64,000 nt of DNA from Hyperoodon ampullatus (GCA_949752795.1 OX457074.1:27637980-27701979); one strand, 5' to 3'. Counted from the stretch's first letter, positions 1-12,207 are shown. A program made the numbers and translations. The notes: generated from the sequence alone by a model not told the origin.

Positions 1-2229
1 GAATGCTGGTTTCACCGCACCAACCCTGCATCTCGGGCCTCTGTGATCCTTATCCCCAGGGCCTAGGCTCCAGGGGAGCTGGGGACCAAAAAGGAGCAGC
101 TGAGAATGAGAAAGGCCAGGCCTCGCCCGCTGCCCTCCACCCCTTCCCTCTTGTCCCGGATCCCACTCCCTCCGCCCTCCGCTGGCTCACACCAGCCACA
201 CGCCCCACTCAAGCTTCAGCTGGCACTCAGGGCCCTACTCCCTCCTTTATTACCTCACACAAGCCCACAGAGTCAGCAAGGGTGGCCCCTTAATAGTTTC
301 CAGCACAGGGCAGGGTGGGGTTTCCTCAGAGGCCCCCTTGGCTGAATGCTCTGCACCCCTGGGGGCATCAGGAAGCACCCGGGGCCCAGTGACCGAGAAC
401 TCCTTAGTGTTTACTGTCTGCGGTCACATTTTTCCAAGGAGACTTGGCTGTTTTTCCACCTTTTGACGATCTGCTCAGCAGCTCATTCATTCATTCAATA
501 CTTAAAACGCCGGGCCCTGTGCTGGATGTAGCAAACGTAGGAATGCGGCAGGTCATCTGCCCACAGGGGTCTGCAGACTCATGGGCTTCTGAGGCTGAAA
601 CTCTCAGAGGCGGCGTCTGCAGGCCACCCTGCCCCTCCCAGCACCCCCGCCCACAGTTCACTTTAAGCAAGTTGGAGGGAACTGGGATGCCGCTAGGGCT
701 GGGGATAGGGCTTGGTACGCAGAGTGAGGCAGGAGCGGGGTGCAGGGTGGTCTGGGCAAGGGGGCAGAGCCCCTGACAGAAGGGGGGTGGCTGGGTGAAG
801 GGCGGAGACCAGTTGGCAGCCTCTCAGCCTCAGCTTAATTCCCTGGGCGAATAGCAGCCCTGGGAGGGCTGCCGGCAATCCACTGTGGCTTCAAAGGGTC
901 TTGGGGGCCGTGGGTAGGGTGGGATGTGTGCAAGCAGCCTGCGCTCCCCAGTTCCTGGAGCTCTTGCTTTCCTGGGAGCTCAGCGAGCTGCTTCCTTCAA
1001 GGAGGAAGGGGTCTGGGGCTCGGACCCTGGCTGCTGTCCTGCCCTCAGATCAGCATCTGGGTGACAGGGCTCTGCTGGGAGCTGGAGTCGGGGGGCAGCA
1101 GCGAGACCTGCGGCCCTGTCTCCCGCCTTGGTTAATGTGTACCCCGCCTCCCCTCCCCTGCCGCTCAGCCTGGCTGCCTTCTGGGGGAACCAACCCTTCA
1201 GCTGCTCCCTCCCAGCTCCTGCACTCACAGGGAAAGCTCAGGCCCAGCATGCCAGTCACGGTGGCTCTGACCTGTCCCACCTGGGAGCCTCAGAGTGGGC
1301 TGGACACACGTGCCCCAGGAGGAAGGTGACCCCCCAAGGCTTCCATGCACCTCCTTGGCTCACACTGGCCAGCGCAGGCCCAGCCTGGGTGGCCTCACAA
1401 ACCGCCCTCCCCTGTCCAAGTGCCTCCCCTCCCTTGTCACCTGTGTTTTCCTCTTCATGACACAAGAATGTCAGCAGGACCTGGGGCTCCTCTCCCACCC
1501 CATTGGTAATGCAGCCCCTCTCCACAGCCCCACCCCTGACAGGCCCAGGCCTGCCCCGCAGGGCCAGCCCACTCCCGCCTGCCAGGAGTCCAAATACACC
1601 TGTTAACCTTTGGGCCTCAGCCCGGGAATGGAAGCTCCCCTGACTCCTGACCATCTCCTCCCACCCGCCCTCACAGGCCTTCTTTCCTGCCCTCCAGCTC
1701 ACCTGATTCCTTCTGCAAGTCTGGGTTCCCAGTATGTTGAGGGGGGCAGAGGCGGGGAGAAGAGTGTTTCCTGCCCTCAGCTCAGCTCTTCAGGAGGCCT
1801 GGCGCATTTGCTTCAGGCCAGCATGGAATCCCATCCCAGGGGCCTTTCCGTCACTGGAGCTGGGGGTGGCCTGTCCCGTGGGCAGACGGGGAGGGTCCCC
1901 AAAGACTGAGTTCTTGAACATTGCCCCTCATCCCTTTCCTGGCTGGTGATACATGGGGGAGGGAAGATAGGGAAGAGGTGGAAAGTGAGGAGACAGAAAG
2001 CTGGCTTCTTGCTTTGGGAAGGGACTGTACCACACCTGAGGGTGAAGTGGCTGAAGGGCTTCTCACCTCAAAAGTGGAGATCAAAGGAAATGTGAAACCT
2101 GCCCAGAGAGCTTGAGTCATGGGCTAAAAGCCACACAGGGCAAAAGAGAAAGGACAACTCAGTGCAACATGGGGTCCTGGATTGGGATGCTGGAATGGAG
2201 AGGAGCATTACTGGGGTGATCTGCAAGAC

Positions 2230-2445
2230 GTGAAGGGGGTCTGCGGTTACATGGGATTACCAGGTCAGTGTTCATTTTCTGATTGTGATGGTGGTACTGG
2301 GATTATGGAGGCGTGTCCTTGTTCTAAGGAAACACACACTAACGTATCTAGTGCTAATGGGGCAGCCTGTCTGCAACTTACTGTTAAGGGCGCAAAATAT
2401 ATATTGACTGGGATTACATTGAATCTCTAAATAAATACGGACTCA
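2230..2445 (+). repeat. old L1M 3' end fragment
   Basis: The text runs from a 'tgatctgcaagacgtgaaggg' type motif through 'ttctgattgtgatggtggtac' and 'aaggaaacacacactaacgta' to 'ctgcaacttactgttaa'. This resembles the 3' untranslated end of an old L1M subfamily, moderately diverged. The open frame across it (2182-2430) is not a gene. Confidence 0.55.
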
Positions 2446-3284
2446 CTGAACGTTTTTTGAAAAAGCCACCCAGCCAAGGGCCCGGGCAGGGATGAATAGG
2501 AGGGACAGGATGCACTCACGCTTCCCGCCCCCTCCACCACCAACCCCCAAACGCTGCCTGCTGAAAGGGTGTGTGAAGCCCTGTGTTCTGCCCACTTCGG
2601 AGCCCCCTCTTAGCTTTGGCTGCTCGTTGGCAGCATCCATGGACCCTTAAAAGTGCCAGTGTTTGGGTCCCAGCCCCAGAGACGCTAGTCCCAAGCATAG
2701 GGATTTTCAGGAGCTCCTGGTGATTCTTCCTGGCAGCCAGAAGCTTCTTCAGCCTTTCCTTACCTGGCAGGCAGTTCTGCCAGCCCCTGACCTTGCCCCT
2801 CTTCCCCCAGCATGGGCCCAGGCAGAGGGTGAGGAGGGGGGACAGTGACCCGCCCCACCTGTCAATCCAGCGTGTACCCCTTTTGGCGGGGGCTGGAGGC
2901 TGAGCCTGGGGACCAGTGGAGAGGCTGGAGCCCCCATGTTCCCCCAGTGCTGGGGAGCGTGGGGAGGAAGGCCGGAGGGTGGTGGGGAGAGGGAGGGAGT
3001 CGTTGCTTAGGGGGTGAAGGGAGTCTCAGAGGGAGGTTGGGGCAGCCTCCTCAGCAAGCGGTGGGAAGGGGATGTGCTGCCTCCTGAGCTCTGTAAGGCC
3101 CCAACCTGGCTGGCCCTGCAGTGTGTGCACCCTTCTGAAATATTTGGAATAATTAGCAAGGGAAAGCAGCAAGTTGGCGGGGGAATGCCAGGTAAGCCTG
3201 GAGCCAGCCTCGAGTGAAAGGAAAGAAAGGGGCTTCAGGAGAAAGGGGACCGTGGAGGCTGGGCAGGATTGTGTAGGACAGTGC

Positions 3285-3289
<5 letters not shown>

Positions 3290-3316
<27 letters not shown>
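3290..3316. repeat. (TG)n microsatellite
   Basis: About 13 TG dinucleotides in a row, followed by an impure tail. The complement explains a run of His-Thr codons in one minus-strand open frame. Confidence 0.9.
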
Positions 3317-4128
3317 CTGTGCGCACGTGCACGTGAGTGCTGGGGGAAGGGGCTGTGCACCACAAGGGTGTGCTGCCGGGGCCAGGTGCGGGCTCGGGGG
3401 AGAGATGGGTTCCAGGCAAAGCTGGGGTGAGGGGGTTGAAAGGTGCTTGCTGAGTGTCACATATTTGCTGTGCCTCAGTTTCCCCATCAGAACTCTGCTA
3501 CGTTGATTCTTCACAGGCTGGAGCTGTAGGGTTTAGGGACCCCATCTTCCATCTGCCCTGATGGCCTCCCTCAGCCCCAACCTGCATTGGAGGGAAGGCC
3601 CTGGGCGGGGTGAATGAACCCCAGGGTGGCAAGTGGGGCCCCAGGGGCTGGGGCCCTCTGACCTCACACCCTGTCCCTTCAGGAAGGGACCAAGGGAGGG
3701 AGGAGCTGGAGACAGGCCCAAGCGAGAACCGCAGGTGAGTCTGGGCAGGCCCTCAACTTGGGCGAGGTGGGGAACGTGAGCCGAGCCCTGGGCAAGAACG
3801 GCCTTTGTGAGTGAGTCCCCAGGGCCAGGGAGGGGGCTGTGCCTCCTTTGCCGCCTGCTCCTCGGGCCTGTGGGTACAGTCTCCCCATTGCACATATAGA
3901 GGTGCCGAGGCCCTGTCTGCAGGTGACCCCCGAGGGCCGCCTCTCAGCCCCTTTCTCTCTGGGGACCCAGGGATCATGAGGAGTGCATCAGGGGACACTC
4001 TGCAGGCCTTTGGTGCCCCCCATCTTCCTCCCAGCCATTCCCCCTTGGGCCGTGGCCTCCCCAAATCTGGCCCATGCTTTTCCCCAGAGAAAGTTGCAAG
4101 CAGGTCCATTTTGAGATTTTTTTAAAAC

Positions 4129-4152
4129 TTTATTTTTAAAAATGATTTTATT
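4129..4152 (-). promoter_or_regulatory. FOXJ1: two poly(A) signals for FOXJ1
   Basis: On the minus strand AATAAA occurs at 4147-4152 and again at 4129-4134, about 950 bp beyond the FOXJ1 stop codon. No other AATAAA pair was noticed between the stop and this point, so 5098 down to about 4110 is the likely 3'UTR. The transcript end is inferred. Confidence 0.6.
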
Positions 4153-5098
4153 GTAAATAACTTTCTATGAAAAAGGTTAAATTGCCCGATGGGTTAGGAG
4201 AGTGGATGTGGGATGCAGCCCAGGGGGTTTATGGTGGAGCAAGACACTCCCCCGCAGTAGTGCAAGCAAGGGCACGGGGCCATCCCCCCTTCCTGGTCCC
4301 AGTGGTTCTAGCAAGCACTGCGTCCCTCCCAGTTAAGCCTCAGCTGTAGCTACACTCACTACATTAGTCTGTCTGTCCCCTTTCACTCTGCAGCTTGGCT
4401 GCCCCAGCCCCTAACCCCCAGATCCCCAACTCCCCGCTGCTCTCAGCCTCAAGTTGGGCTCAAAGATTAGAGACACATACCGTCTGCCCCATCTCTAGGG
4501 ATGAAGCCAGAAGATCCCAGAGGCCTTAGAAAATCTCCTGGCTCCACCAAGCACCCCGGCCTCGTTTCTGTCTCCTCTCTCTTCCCCCCTCCACCTAGCT
4601 CCTCCTCACAGACTGACAGGAGAGGCCTCTTGGGTGTTAATTTGTAGTCACCTTATCAGTATTTCTTGTACCTGGGAATTTTCTCTGGATAGAGACCTGG
4701 GGAGGAGAGCAGGAGAGAGAGAAGCTTCGAAGCTAAGGTGTTCTGGGGCGGGCCCTGTACTGATGTTTCCAGCTTGGCCAGGGCCCCTCCAAGCCGCAGC
4801 TCTCATAGTGCAGGGCCCTTAGCGTGTCTCTGGGGCAGCGAAGAAGTGGATCAATGAAACACTGTGTGTATGGGGGGCTGGGGAGCGGAGGCAGCAATTT
4901 TGGTCCTGGGCCCCAATTCTCAGCCTGCTGGACTAGAATCTGAGGATGGCCTGGGCTGGGGGCCATGTGGCCTGGTGGGGTGACCTGGCCCAGCCCCTGC
5001 CTGGGCAGTAGGGTGTCCATGGGCCTGCACTGGTGGGGAGGGGGGCAGTCTGGGCCCAGACTTTGGTGCTGTCTGGAGGTGGGGCAGGGCCTGGCTTC

Positions 5099-5866
5099 TT
5101 ACAAGAAGGCGCCCAGGCTGGCCCAGTCATGCAGGTCAGAGGCCAGTGTGGCATCCCCAGCCTCAAAGAGGGGCTCGGGGGGCAGGGAGCTACGGGTGCT
5201 CTCGTCCCAGGGGTGCTGCAGGAAGGATGTGGCCAGGAAGGTCTCATCAAAGTCCAGGCTGTCGGTAGCCTGCTCCACTGGAGGCCTCCAGGTAACAGGG
5301 CACTCGATGTGGTGGCCGTGGATGGGGAGGTCCACGTCCCCGTGTGAGGCAGGGCTCAGCGGCGGGATCAGCTCCGAGGTCTCCAGCGTGCCCAGCTCCC
5401 CGTCCAGCGTGCCAGCGTCCAAGATGGCCTCCCAGTCAAAGTTGCCCTTGAGGGTTTCCAGCTCACCCTGCTCCTCCTGCGTCAGCAGCAGGGGGCTGGA
5501 GGGCCGCGGGACCTTGGCCTCCTGCTTGGGCAGCGGTTGTTGACGCTTACGCCCCAGCCTGCCCTCGCCTGCACCCCAGCCCGCCTCCCCAGTGGCCTCC
5601 TCGAGCTCCCGCAGCAGCTGCTGGGCCTCCGTGCTCACGGTCAGTGGCCCGGCCCATGGGGCGGCGCTGGGCTCCGGCGCGGCCTGGCCGGCAAAGGCCG
5701 GGTGGATGTGGACGGGGGGCAGCCGCCGCTTCTTCAAGGCCCCACTCAGCAGCCGCTCGGCGTCCTGGGGGTCAATGCGCCAGAAGCCCCCCTTGCCTGG
5801 CTCGTCCTTCTACCGAGGCACCTTGATGAAGCCCTTGTTCAGGGACAGGTTGTGGTGGATGGAGTT
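5099..5866 (-). pseudogene. FOXJ1: FOXJ1 last coding exon, forkhead interrupted by a stop
   Basis: FOXJ1 is the forkhead transcription factor that switches on motile-cilium genes. This exon begins after the acceptor CCAG with the codons for NSIHHNLSLNKGFIKVPR, then TAG at 5810-5812 (codon 185), then continues in the same frame with KDEPGKGGFWRIDPQ. It runs to the usual C-terminus (DWASLGAFL, stop TAA at 5099-5101). The exon encodes 255 codons; with the 166 of the previous exon this is 421, the human length, so there is no net indel. The region C-terminal to the forkhead is well conserved (for example LKGNFDWEAI, SLDFDETFLATSFLQHPWDE). The forkhead has unusual changes: Arg170 to His in the RHNLS motif, Cys178 to Gly, Tyr201 to Asp, Phe210 to Leu. 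As written the protein would stop in the middle of the DNA-binding domain, hence pseudogene. An assembly base error at 5812 would restore a normal-length frame. Confidence 0.88.
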
Positions 5867-7556
5867 CTGGACACAGGGAGGTAGGAGAGAAGGAAGACAG
5901 CTGGGTGAGTGGTTGGGGTCAGTGATGGGGGGCTCCTAGCGCCACTGCCAGTCCCACCACCACCTTCTCTCTGATGGGGGCAGGGGAGACAGAGGCGCTG
6001 CTCCGACCGGGAGGCTCTGGGGCACCAGGCACGGGGCACCAGGCGCTGGGAGTGCTGTCGGGGGCTTTTGTTCCCTTTTGCCAGGATATCTGCCTGCTCA
6101 GTCATCCGAGCCCTGAGCCGCAGGGTGGCTCTCAGTGCCACCCTGTCCTGCCCTCCCTCCCTTACCCCGCCGCTTGCGGCCTCTGGTCAAAGGCCTTGGC
6201 TCCCCCAGGGCCTGGACGGCCATCTCCCTCTGCCTGGGCCTGGCTGACCTTCTCTGTTTGTGAAATGAGTGAGTGGGTGTGAGGGTGTGTGTGTGGGGGT
6301 GGGGGGATGAAGTGTGGGAGGATCTGATGACTTTCCTTGTTTCTAGAGCCGGCTGCTGGCCTGGACCCTCACCCACCATGTCCCCCTCCTCCCACCCCAG
6401 GCTCTGAGGCCTCAGTTGATTATTACCCAGCCAAGAGCATAGCGCTCATTCCTGGGGCCTCTCAGGCTTGGGGTAGGGTGGGGGGTGGTGGAGGGTCTCT
6501 GCTTTCTCACCAAGGTTACAAATGGTACCTGCCCCAGGGTCAGGGCCCAAGCAAACGTGGAATAGCTGGGACCAAAGGAACTGTGATCCTGTGACCTGTG
6601 CCACAGGGAAGGATCTGTGCATCTTCAGGGTCTCTGTGCCCAAGTAGCCCCTGATCCTGATGGTCGAAGATGCTCAGGGCAGTGTGTGCCCAGCCTGAAT
6701 CACCATCCTGCCTTGTTCACGCCTGGGTGCACAGTCCAAACCACGCTGGGGCACAGGGCTCTGGGGCCTGGTGGGTGGGGCCAGCAGGTGAGTAGTGCCC
6801 CCTGGCAAGACTGGGATGTTTACATGGTGGCCTGGGCCCTTTGGCTGCTCTGTGCCAGGTTCCGGAGACTTGGAACATGAAGCCAGTGTGGGAGGAAAGA
6901 GCCCCTGTGGAAAGCACGTGGCTGAGGTAATTGTCCCCCCAGGGAGGTTGATGAGAAGAGGGGGAGGAGTGTAGGCAGGAAACTAGGGAGGGCTTGGGGT
7001 GGGGGCTGGCACAGCAGCTTTCAGAAGGCCCCGTAGCCCTTCCACTGGGACACAGATGGCCTTCACACCCCGCAGCACGCCTCTCTCCCCTCCCAGAACC
7101 CCTCCAGCCAACTGAAAGCAGGCAGGATGCAGAGCCTGGCAGGAACGATGCTCTGCCTCCAGTCAGGCCCTGGCAAACTGACCTCGAGGAGGGTAGTGTC
7201 TAGGAATTCCAGGACTTGGGACAAAAATGTGTCCCTCAGTCCATCAACCTACCCTGGGGGGCTGTGTCCATGCATAGTTCAGCCCTGGTCTTTGGGCTGA
7301 GCCTGCCGGATGAGTGACAAGTTCTTTCCACTTGAACCTCTATGTCGGCACCCCTACAGCCCTCTGAACATCCTCCCTCCTCCGTCTCTGAAGTCAAAGG
7401 GGCATCAGTCCAAGCACTGGGCTCCCTTGAGGTCCTTCCTCGATGGCCTTCCTCTCTCGGGGCCCTGGCCGTACCGCGCCTACTTGGCCTGCGCATCTGG
7501 GATGTGAGTCCAGTCCGTGCGGGCATGGGGAGGGAGGGAGGGAGTGCCTCCCCTAC
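5867..7556 (-). other. FOXJ1: FOXJ1 intron 2
   Basis: A 1.69 kb intron with donor GTAGGG and acceptor CCAG on the minus strand, separating the two halves of the forkhead domain at the position seen in mammalian FOXJ1. No SINE was seen inside it. Open frames here are not coding. Confidence 0.8.
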
Positions 7557-8054
7557 CTGCCAGGTGGGATCAGCGTGGCGGAAGTAGCAGAAGTTGTCCG
7601 TGATCCACTTGTAGATGGCCGACAGGGTGATCTTGGTGGCCTTGCTGGCCTGCATGGCCATGCAGATGAGCGTGGCATACGAGTAGGGCGGCTTCACGTG
7701 CGGGTTGGTGGCGTAGTCCACGTCGTCGGTAGGCGAGGCCTGCAGCCCCGAGGGGGCGCTCCGCGGCGTGCATGTGTACGTGGGCTTGCCAGGCGTGTGC
7801 GGCTGCCCCAGGCAGGCGGGGTCCACCGCCAGGGGAGACCCCGGCTCGGCCGAGCCTGACAGCTCGTGGTAGCCGTGGGGGTCGGTGTTCCCCGAAGGCA
7901 GGGCGGGGACCTTGGCGTTGATAAGGGAGAATTCCTGCAGCCACTGCAGGATGGTCAGGCTGTCATTCAGGATGTTGGACTCCTCCAGGCCGCCTTCCGG
8001 TCCGGCCTCCTCCGCTGCCCCTGCTCCCGAGACGCATAGCCAGCTCTCCGCCAT
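7557..8054 (-). CDS. FOXJ1: FOXJ1 first coding exon
   Basis: The ATG at 8052-8054 opens MAESWLCVSGAG, the known FOXJ1 N-terminus, two bases after a good acceptor (CCCCGCAG), so the start lies in exon 2 as in other mammals. The exon has 166 codons. Residues 1-118 are the acidic, proline-rich N-terminal region (QPHTPGKPTYTC, DDVDYATNPHVKPPYSYATL). The forkhead begins near residue 120 with KPPYSYATLICMAMQ and reaches the recognition-helix region ADPTWQ, where the donor GTAGGG lies. No stop or frameshift occurs. The product would be a nuclear DNA-binding protein of ciliated epithelia, but the continuation in the next exon has an in-frame stop, so this copy may be non-functional. The presence of the intron rules out a processed retrocopy. 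Confidence 0.92.
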
Positions 8055-9300
8055 ATCTGCGGGGACTCTCCGAGGGGGCTGTCAACATCCACGAGCCGAG
8101 CCGAGGGTGGCCGCCGAGCTCTCCGGCCCGCTGACTCCCGCGGCTTCAGTTACGCAGCCTCCCGGAAGCGGGCTTCCATCCCGCGATCCGGGGGTAGCCT
8201 CCTCCAAACTGAATGTGGTGCCTGCGGGGACCAGAGCGGGGACTGAGCCCTCTTTCCCCACTCCCGAGGGGAGAGTGTGTGCGAGGGGGGAGGCTCTTAC
8301 TAAAATCCTTCCTGAGGCTGGGGAGGATCTTTTACTGCCGAGGTCTGGGAAACAGAAGGTGTGCCCGGGGGTCCGACACACATGGGGTTCGCCTCGCTCT
8401 TTTCCTCTTTGATCTTTTAGAGGAGACTTAAGTAGCCAAACGAGGGAATAGTGTAGGGGCATGCGAGGCCACCCCTTTCTCCCTCAAAGCGGGGAATTAA
8501 CACCCCTCTCTCCGTCCACAACCAATGGAAATGGGGCGAGAGAGTCCAGGAGGGCAGTACGACGGGTCGGGGGGCGGGGGAGGTCGTCCGATCTTTGAAA
8601 AGGGATATTAGGAATGGGATCAAGGGGAAGGAAGGAAACAATACAGAGAGTTATAAGGGGGCGGGAAGTGAGTGTCCCCCAAACGCCTCTGATGTCAGTC
8701 CCCGGGCCCACCACTTCCGTCGGGGACGGATGGGAGAGCGGGCTGCTACTGACGCCCTCCCTTCCCAAGGCCTGCAGCCCTCCCCGTCCCTTACGTGGCT
8801 CAGAGCGCAGCCCGGGCCAAAGGAAGGTTCTCAAAGAAATTCCTCCCACCGCCCACCCTCACCGCGGCTCTCTGCTCCCAGCTCGAGGGCCCAGCCAGCA
8901 ATCCTCGTCGCCACTCACGCCCGACGGCGCCTCTCTGAAAGCCAGCGGCCGGGGACCGGCACTCAGTAGCCGCTCGCAAGGCGTCTCCTGCTGCCGTGGC
9001 GACGCCCCGCCCATATAAACAGCTTCCGCTTCTGCCGTTGGCCAGGGAGTCTCCAAAGAGACCGCGGGCTCTTAACCGCTCTCTCACGCGGTAACTCTCT
9101 TCCAACTCCCTCCTGCCGCCCTCTCCCGCGCGCGACCCAGCCCCCTACCCGCCACCGCGTCCAGGCTCCGCGCATTCCTGCCCGAGGGCCCCGCGCAGGG
9201 CTCGGAGAGGCGCGCGGCTCGGCGCTCCCGCAGAGGCCCCGGGGCCCTCGGTGAGCAGTTTGCCGCGGGATCCGTACTCCGCCCCACCCCCTTCCCATCT
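8055..9300 (-). promoter_or_regulatory. FOXJ1: CpG-rich FOXJ1 5' region
   Basis: Sequence upstream of the FOXJ1 start is GC- and CpG-rich up to about 9.3 kb (many CG pairs at 8.86-9.26 kb) and free of SINEs. Mammalian FOXJ1 has a non-coding first exon and a CpG promoter, so the transcription start should lie here; the exact site is not visible. A GC-box-like stretch (ccccgccc) next to a TATA-like run (catataaac) occurs near 9006-9020. Confidence 0.5.
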
Positions 9301-9890
9301 GGGCTGCTCAGAGGTGGCGACGGCTCCTGGGACGCAGCCCGTGGCGCGGGGGCCAGGGCTGGGTGCATGCTTGGGGCTTTCCTTTCCTCTCCTCTGGGCT
9401 GCGAGTGGCACTTGCTCACGTTTCTGCGGCCTGTCCCTGTCTACCGACCGAGTGTCGTCTTGGTGCCCGCAAGCAGGTCTGACTCTCCGATGCCACCTGC
9501 CGCTCAGGTCCGCAGAAACCGCAGCCCCGGTCGCAGACACCCCAAGGCGGCTATGGTAATCCAGTGTTTCCCGGAAAGCGCTCCCTCCCCGCCCCGTCCT
9601 CAGCAAGATTCCCAGAAGCTGACATTCCAGAGGCTTCTTCGGAAGTGCTCTCCCTTCTTTCCAGATAGCCGAGGAAACAGAGCCGGTGGGTGAAACCCAG
9701 GAAAGCCGTGGACTTGCCAAATTCTTTTACTGGGGTCATTTGCCCCATTAATTTCACCAGCCTTTAAGTGACGGACTAACGCTGGACTGTGGTCCTTCCT
9801 CCTCCCGTCCCCCAGCCTCCCTCCAGTCACCAGCTTTCCTGCTCTTCAGGTACTGAGGAGCTGCAGTTGGAAGTTCTCTGGTTGAAGGGG
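9300..9890. other. spacer between FOXJ1 promoter and L1, nothing recognised
   Basis: Moderately GC-rich single-copy sequence. No exon of FOXJ1 or RNF157 could be recognised on either strand. Confidence 0.5.
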
Positions 9891-10325
9891 GTGGGTGCAG
9901 GTGAGGGCTCCTTATCAGGCCTCTGCGCAGGAGCTGTGCCCGGGGAATGGTACACCAGCTCCCACCCAGAAACATGTCTTTCCCTCTACCCCTTGCCCTC
10001 TCTCACTCCTCCATGTCCAGCTTGTCTTGAGTCAAAGTTTTTTTTTTCTTTCCAAGTATTTATTGTTTTTATTTTTATTTTGATTATTTTTTATTAGTTT
10101 CTGCTTTATAACAAAGTGAATCAGTCATACATATACATCTGTTCCCACATCCCTTCCCTCATGCATCTCCCTCCCTCCCACCCTCCCCATCCCACCCCTC
10201 CAGGCGGTCACAAAGCACCGAGCTGATCTCCCCGTGCACTGCGGCTGCTTCCCACTATCTATCTACCTTACGTTTGGTAGTGTATATATGTCCATGCCTC
10301 TCTTTCGCTTTGTCACAGCTTACCC
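9891..10325. repeat. left copy of a duplicated L1-3'-end plus flank
   Basis: The segment of unique flank (about 148 bp, starting gtgggtgcaggtgagggct) plus the first 290 bp of L1 3' end is repeated at 12208-12643 with few differences and an offset of 2317 bp. See the matching entry. Confidence 0.88.
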
Positions 10326-12207
10326 TTCCCCCTCCCCATATCCTCAAGTCCATTTTCAAGTAGGTCTGTGTCTTTATTCCTGTTTTACCCCTAGGTTCTT
10401 CATGACTTTTTTTTTAATTCCATATATATGTGTTAGCATACGGTATTTGTCTTTCTCTTTCTGACTTACTTCACTCTGTATGACAGACTCTAGGTCTATC
10501 CACCTCATTACAAATAGCTCAGTTTCGTTCCTTTTTATGGCTGAGTAATATTCCATTGTATATATGTGCCACATCTTCTTTATCCATTCTTCCGATGATG
10601 GACACTTTGTTTGTTTCCATCTCCAGGATATTGTGAATAGAGCTGCAATGAACATTTTGGTACATGCCTCTTTTTGAATTATGGTTTTCTCAGGGTATAT
10701 GCCTAGTAGTGGGATTGCTGGGTCATATGGTAGTTCTATTTTTAGTCTTTTAAGGAACCTCCATACTGTTCTCCATAGTGGCTGTACCAATTCACATTCC
10801 CACCAGCAGTGCAAGAGTGTTCCCTTTTCTCTCCACCCTCTCCAGCATTTATTGTTTCTAGATTTCTTGATGATGGCCATTCTGACTGGTATGAAATGAT
10901 ATCTCATTGTAGTTTTGATTTGCATTTCTCTAATGATTAATGATGTTGAGCATTCTTTCATGTGTTTGTTGGCAGTCTGTATATCTTCTTTGGAGAAATG
11001 CCTATTTAAGTCTTCTGCCCATTTTGGGATTGGGTTGTTTGTTTTTTTGCTATTGAGCTGCATGAGCTGTTTTTAAATTTTGGAGATTAATCCTTTGTCA
11101 GTTGCTTCATTTGCAAATATTTTCTCCCATTCTGAGGGTTGTCTTTTGGTCTTGTTTATGGTTTCCTTTGCTGTGCAAAAGCTTTGAAGTTTCATTAGGT
11201 CCCATTTGTTTATCTTTGTTTTTATTTCCATTTCTCTAGGAGGTGGGTCCAAAAGGATCTTGCTGTGATTTATGTCATAGAGTGTTCTGCCTATGTTTTC
11301 CTCTAAGAGTTTGATAGTTTCTGGCCTTACATTTAGGTCTTTAATCCATTTTGAGCTTATTTTTGTGTATGGTGTTAGGGAATGATCTAATCTCATACTT
11401 TTACATGTCCCTGTCCAGTTTTCCCAGCACCACTTATTGAAGAGGCTGTCCTTTCTCCACTGTACATTCCTGCCTCCTTTATCAAAGATAAGTTGACCGT
11501 ATGTGTGTGGGTTTATCTCTGGGCTTTCTATCCTGTTCCATTGATCTATCTTTCTGTTTTTGTGGCAGTAAAACACTGTATTGATTATTGTAGCTTTGTA
11601 GTGTAGTCTGAAGTCAGGGCGCCTGATTCCTCCAGCTCCGTTTTTCGTTCTCCAGATTGCTTTGGCTATTCGGGGTCTTTTGTTTTTCCAAACAAAGTTT
11701 GAAATTTTTTGTTCTAGTTCTGTGAAAAATGCCAGTGGTAGTTTGATAGGGATTGCATTGAACATGTAGATTGCTTTGGGTAGTAGAGTCGTTTTCACAA
11801 TATCGATTCTTCCAATCCAGGAGCATGGTACATCTCTCCATCTATTTGTATCATCTTTAATTTCTTTCATCAGTGTCTTATAATTTTCTGCATACAGGTC
11901 TTTTGTCTCCTTAGGTAGGTTTATTCCTAGGTATTTTATTTTTTTGTTGCAATGGTAAATGGCAGTGTTTTCTTGATTTCACTTTCAGATTCTTCATCAT
12001 TAGTGTACACGAATGCCAGAGATTTCTGTGCATTAAGTTTATACCCTGCTACTTTACCAAATTCATTGATTAGCTCTAGTAGTTTTCTGGTAGTATCTTT
12101 AGGATTCTCTATGTATAGTATCATGTCATCTGCAAACATTGACAGCTTTACTTCTACTTTTCCAATTTGGATTCCTTTTATTTCCTTTTCTTCTCTGATT
12201 GCTGTAG
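10039..12207 (-). mobile_element. 5'-truncated L1 (LINE-1), ORF2 fragment and 3' UTR
   Basis: Reading the minus strand, this is the 3' part of an L1 ORF2 followed by the 3'UTR and a tail that appears as poly(T) at about 10038. Frame pieces: about 12190 to 11936 contains the reverse-transcriptase core FADD ([20 protein letters not shown]); 11870 to 11073 is the following ORF2 part ([19 protein letters not shown]); 11063 to 10374 is the C-terminal region ([31 protein letters not shown]). Frame breaks between these pieces mean it is dead. The endonuclease domain and ORF1 are absent. High similarity to a young mammalian L1 suggests a fairly recent insertion. Its 3' end is repeated at 12357-12643. 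Confidence 0.92.

Larger units (their letters stand above)
1..4100. other. GC-rich intergenic DNA, no gene recognised
   Basis: This stretch has many open frames on both strands, but they are products of high GC content: they overlap each other, show no family resemblance and have no matching splice signals. It contains an old L1 3' end near 2.23-2.44 kb, a short (TG)n tract near 3.29 kb and a small L2-like piece near 0.48-0.55 kb. In human the DNA beyond the FOXJ1 3' end is a long intergenic gap before EXOC7, and nothing resembling EXOC7 was seen here. Confidence 0.6.

Noticed and set aside
2182..2430. 82-codon plus-strand open frame
   Set aside because: Most of it is an old L1 3' end.
3026..3514. 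162-codon minus-strand open frame with a His-Thr run
   Set aside because: The run is the complement of a (TG)n microsatellite; no domain, and the frame overlaps others.
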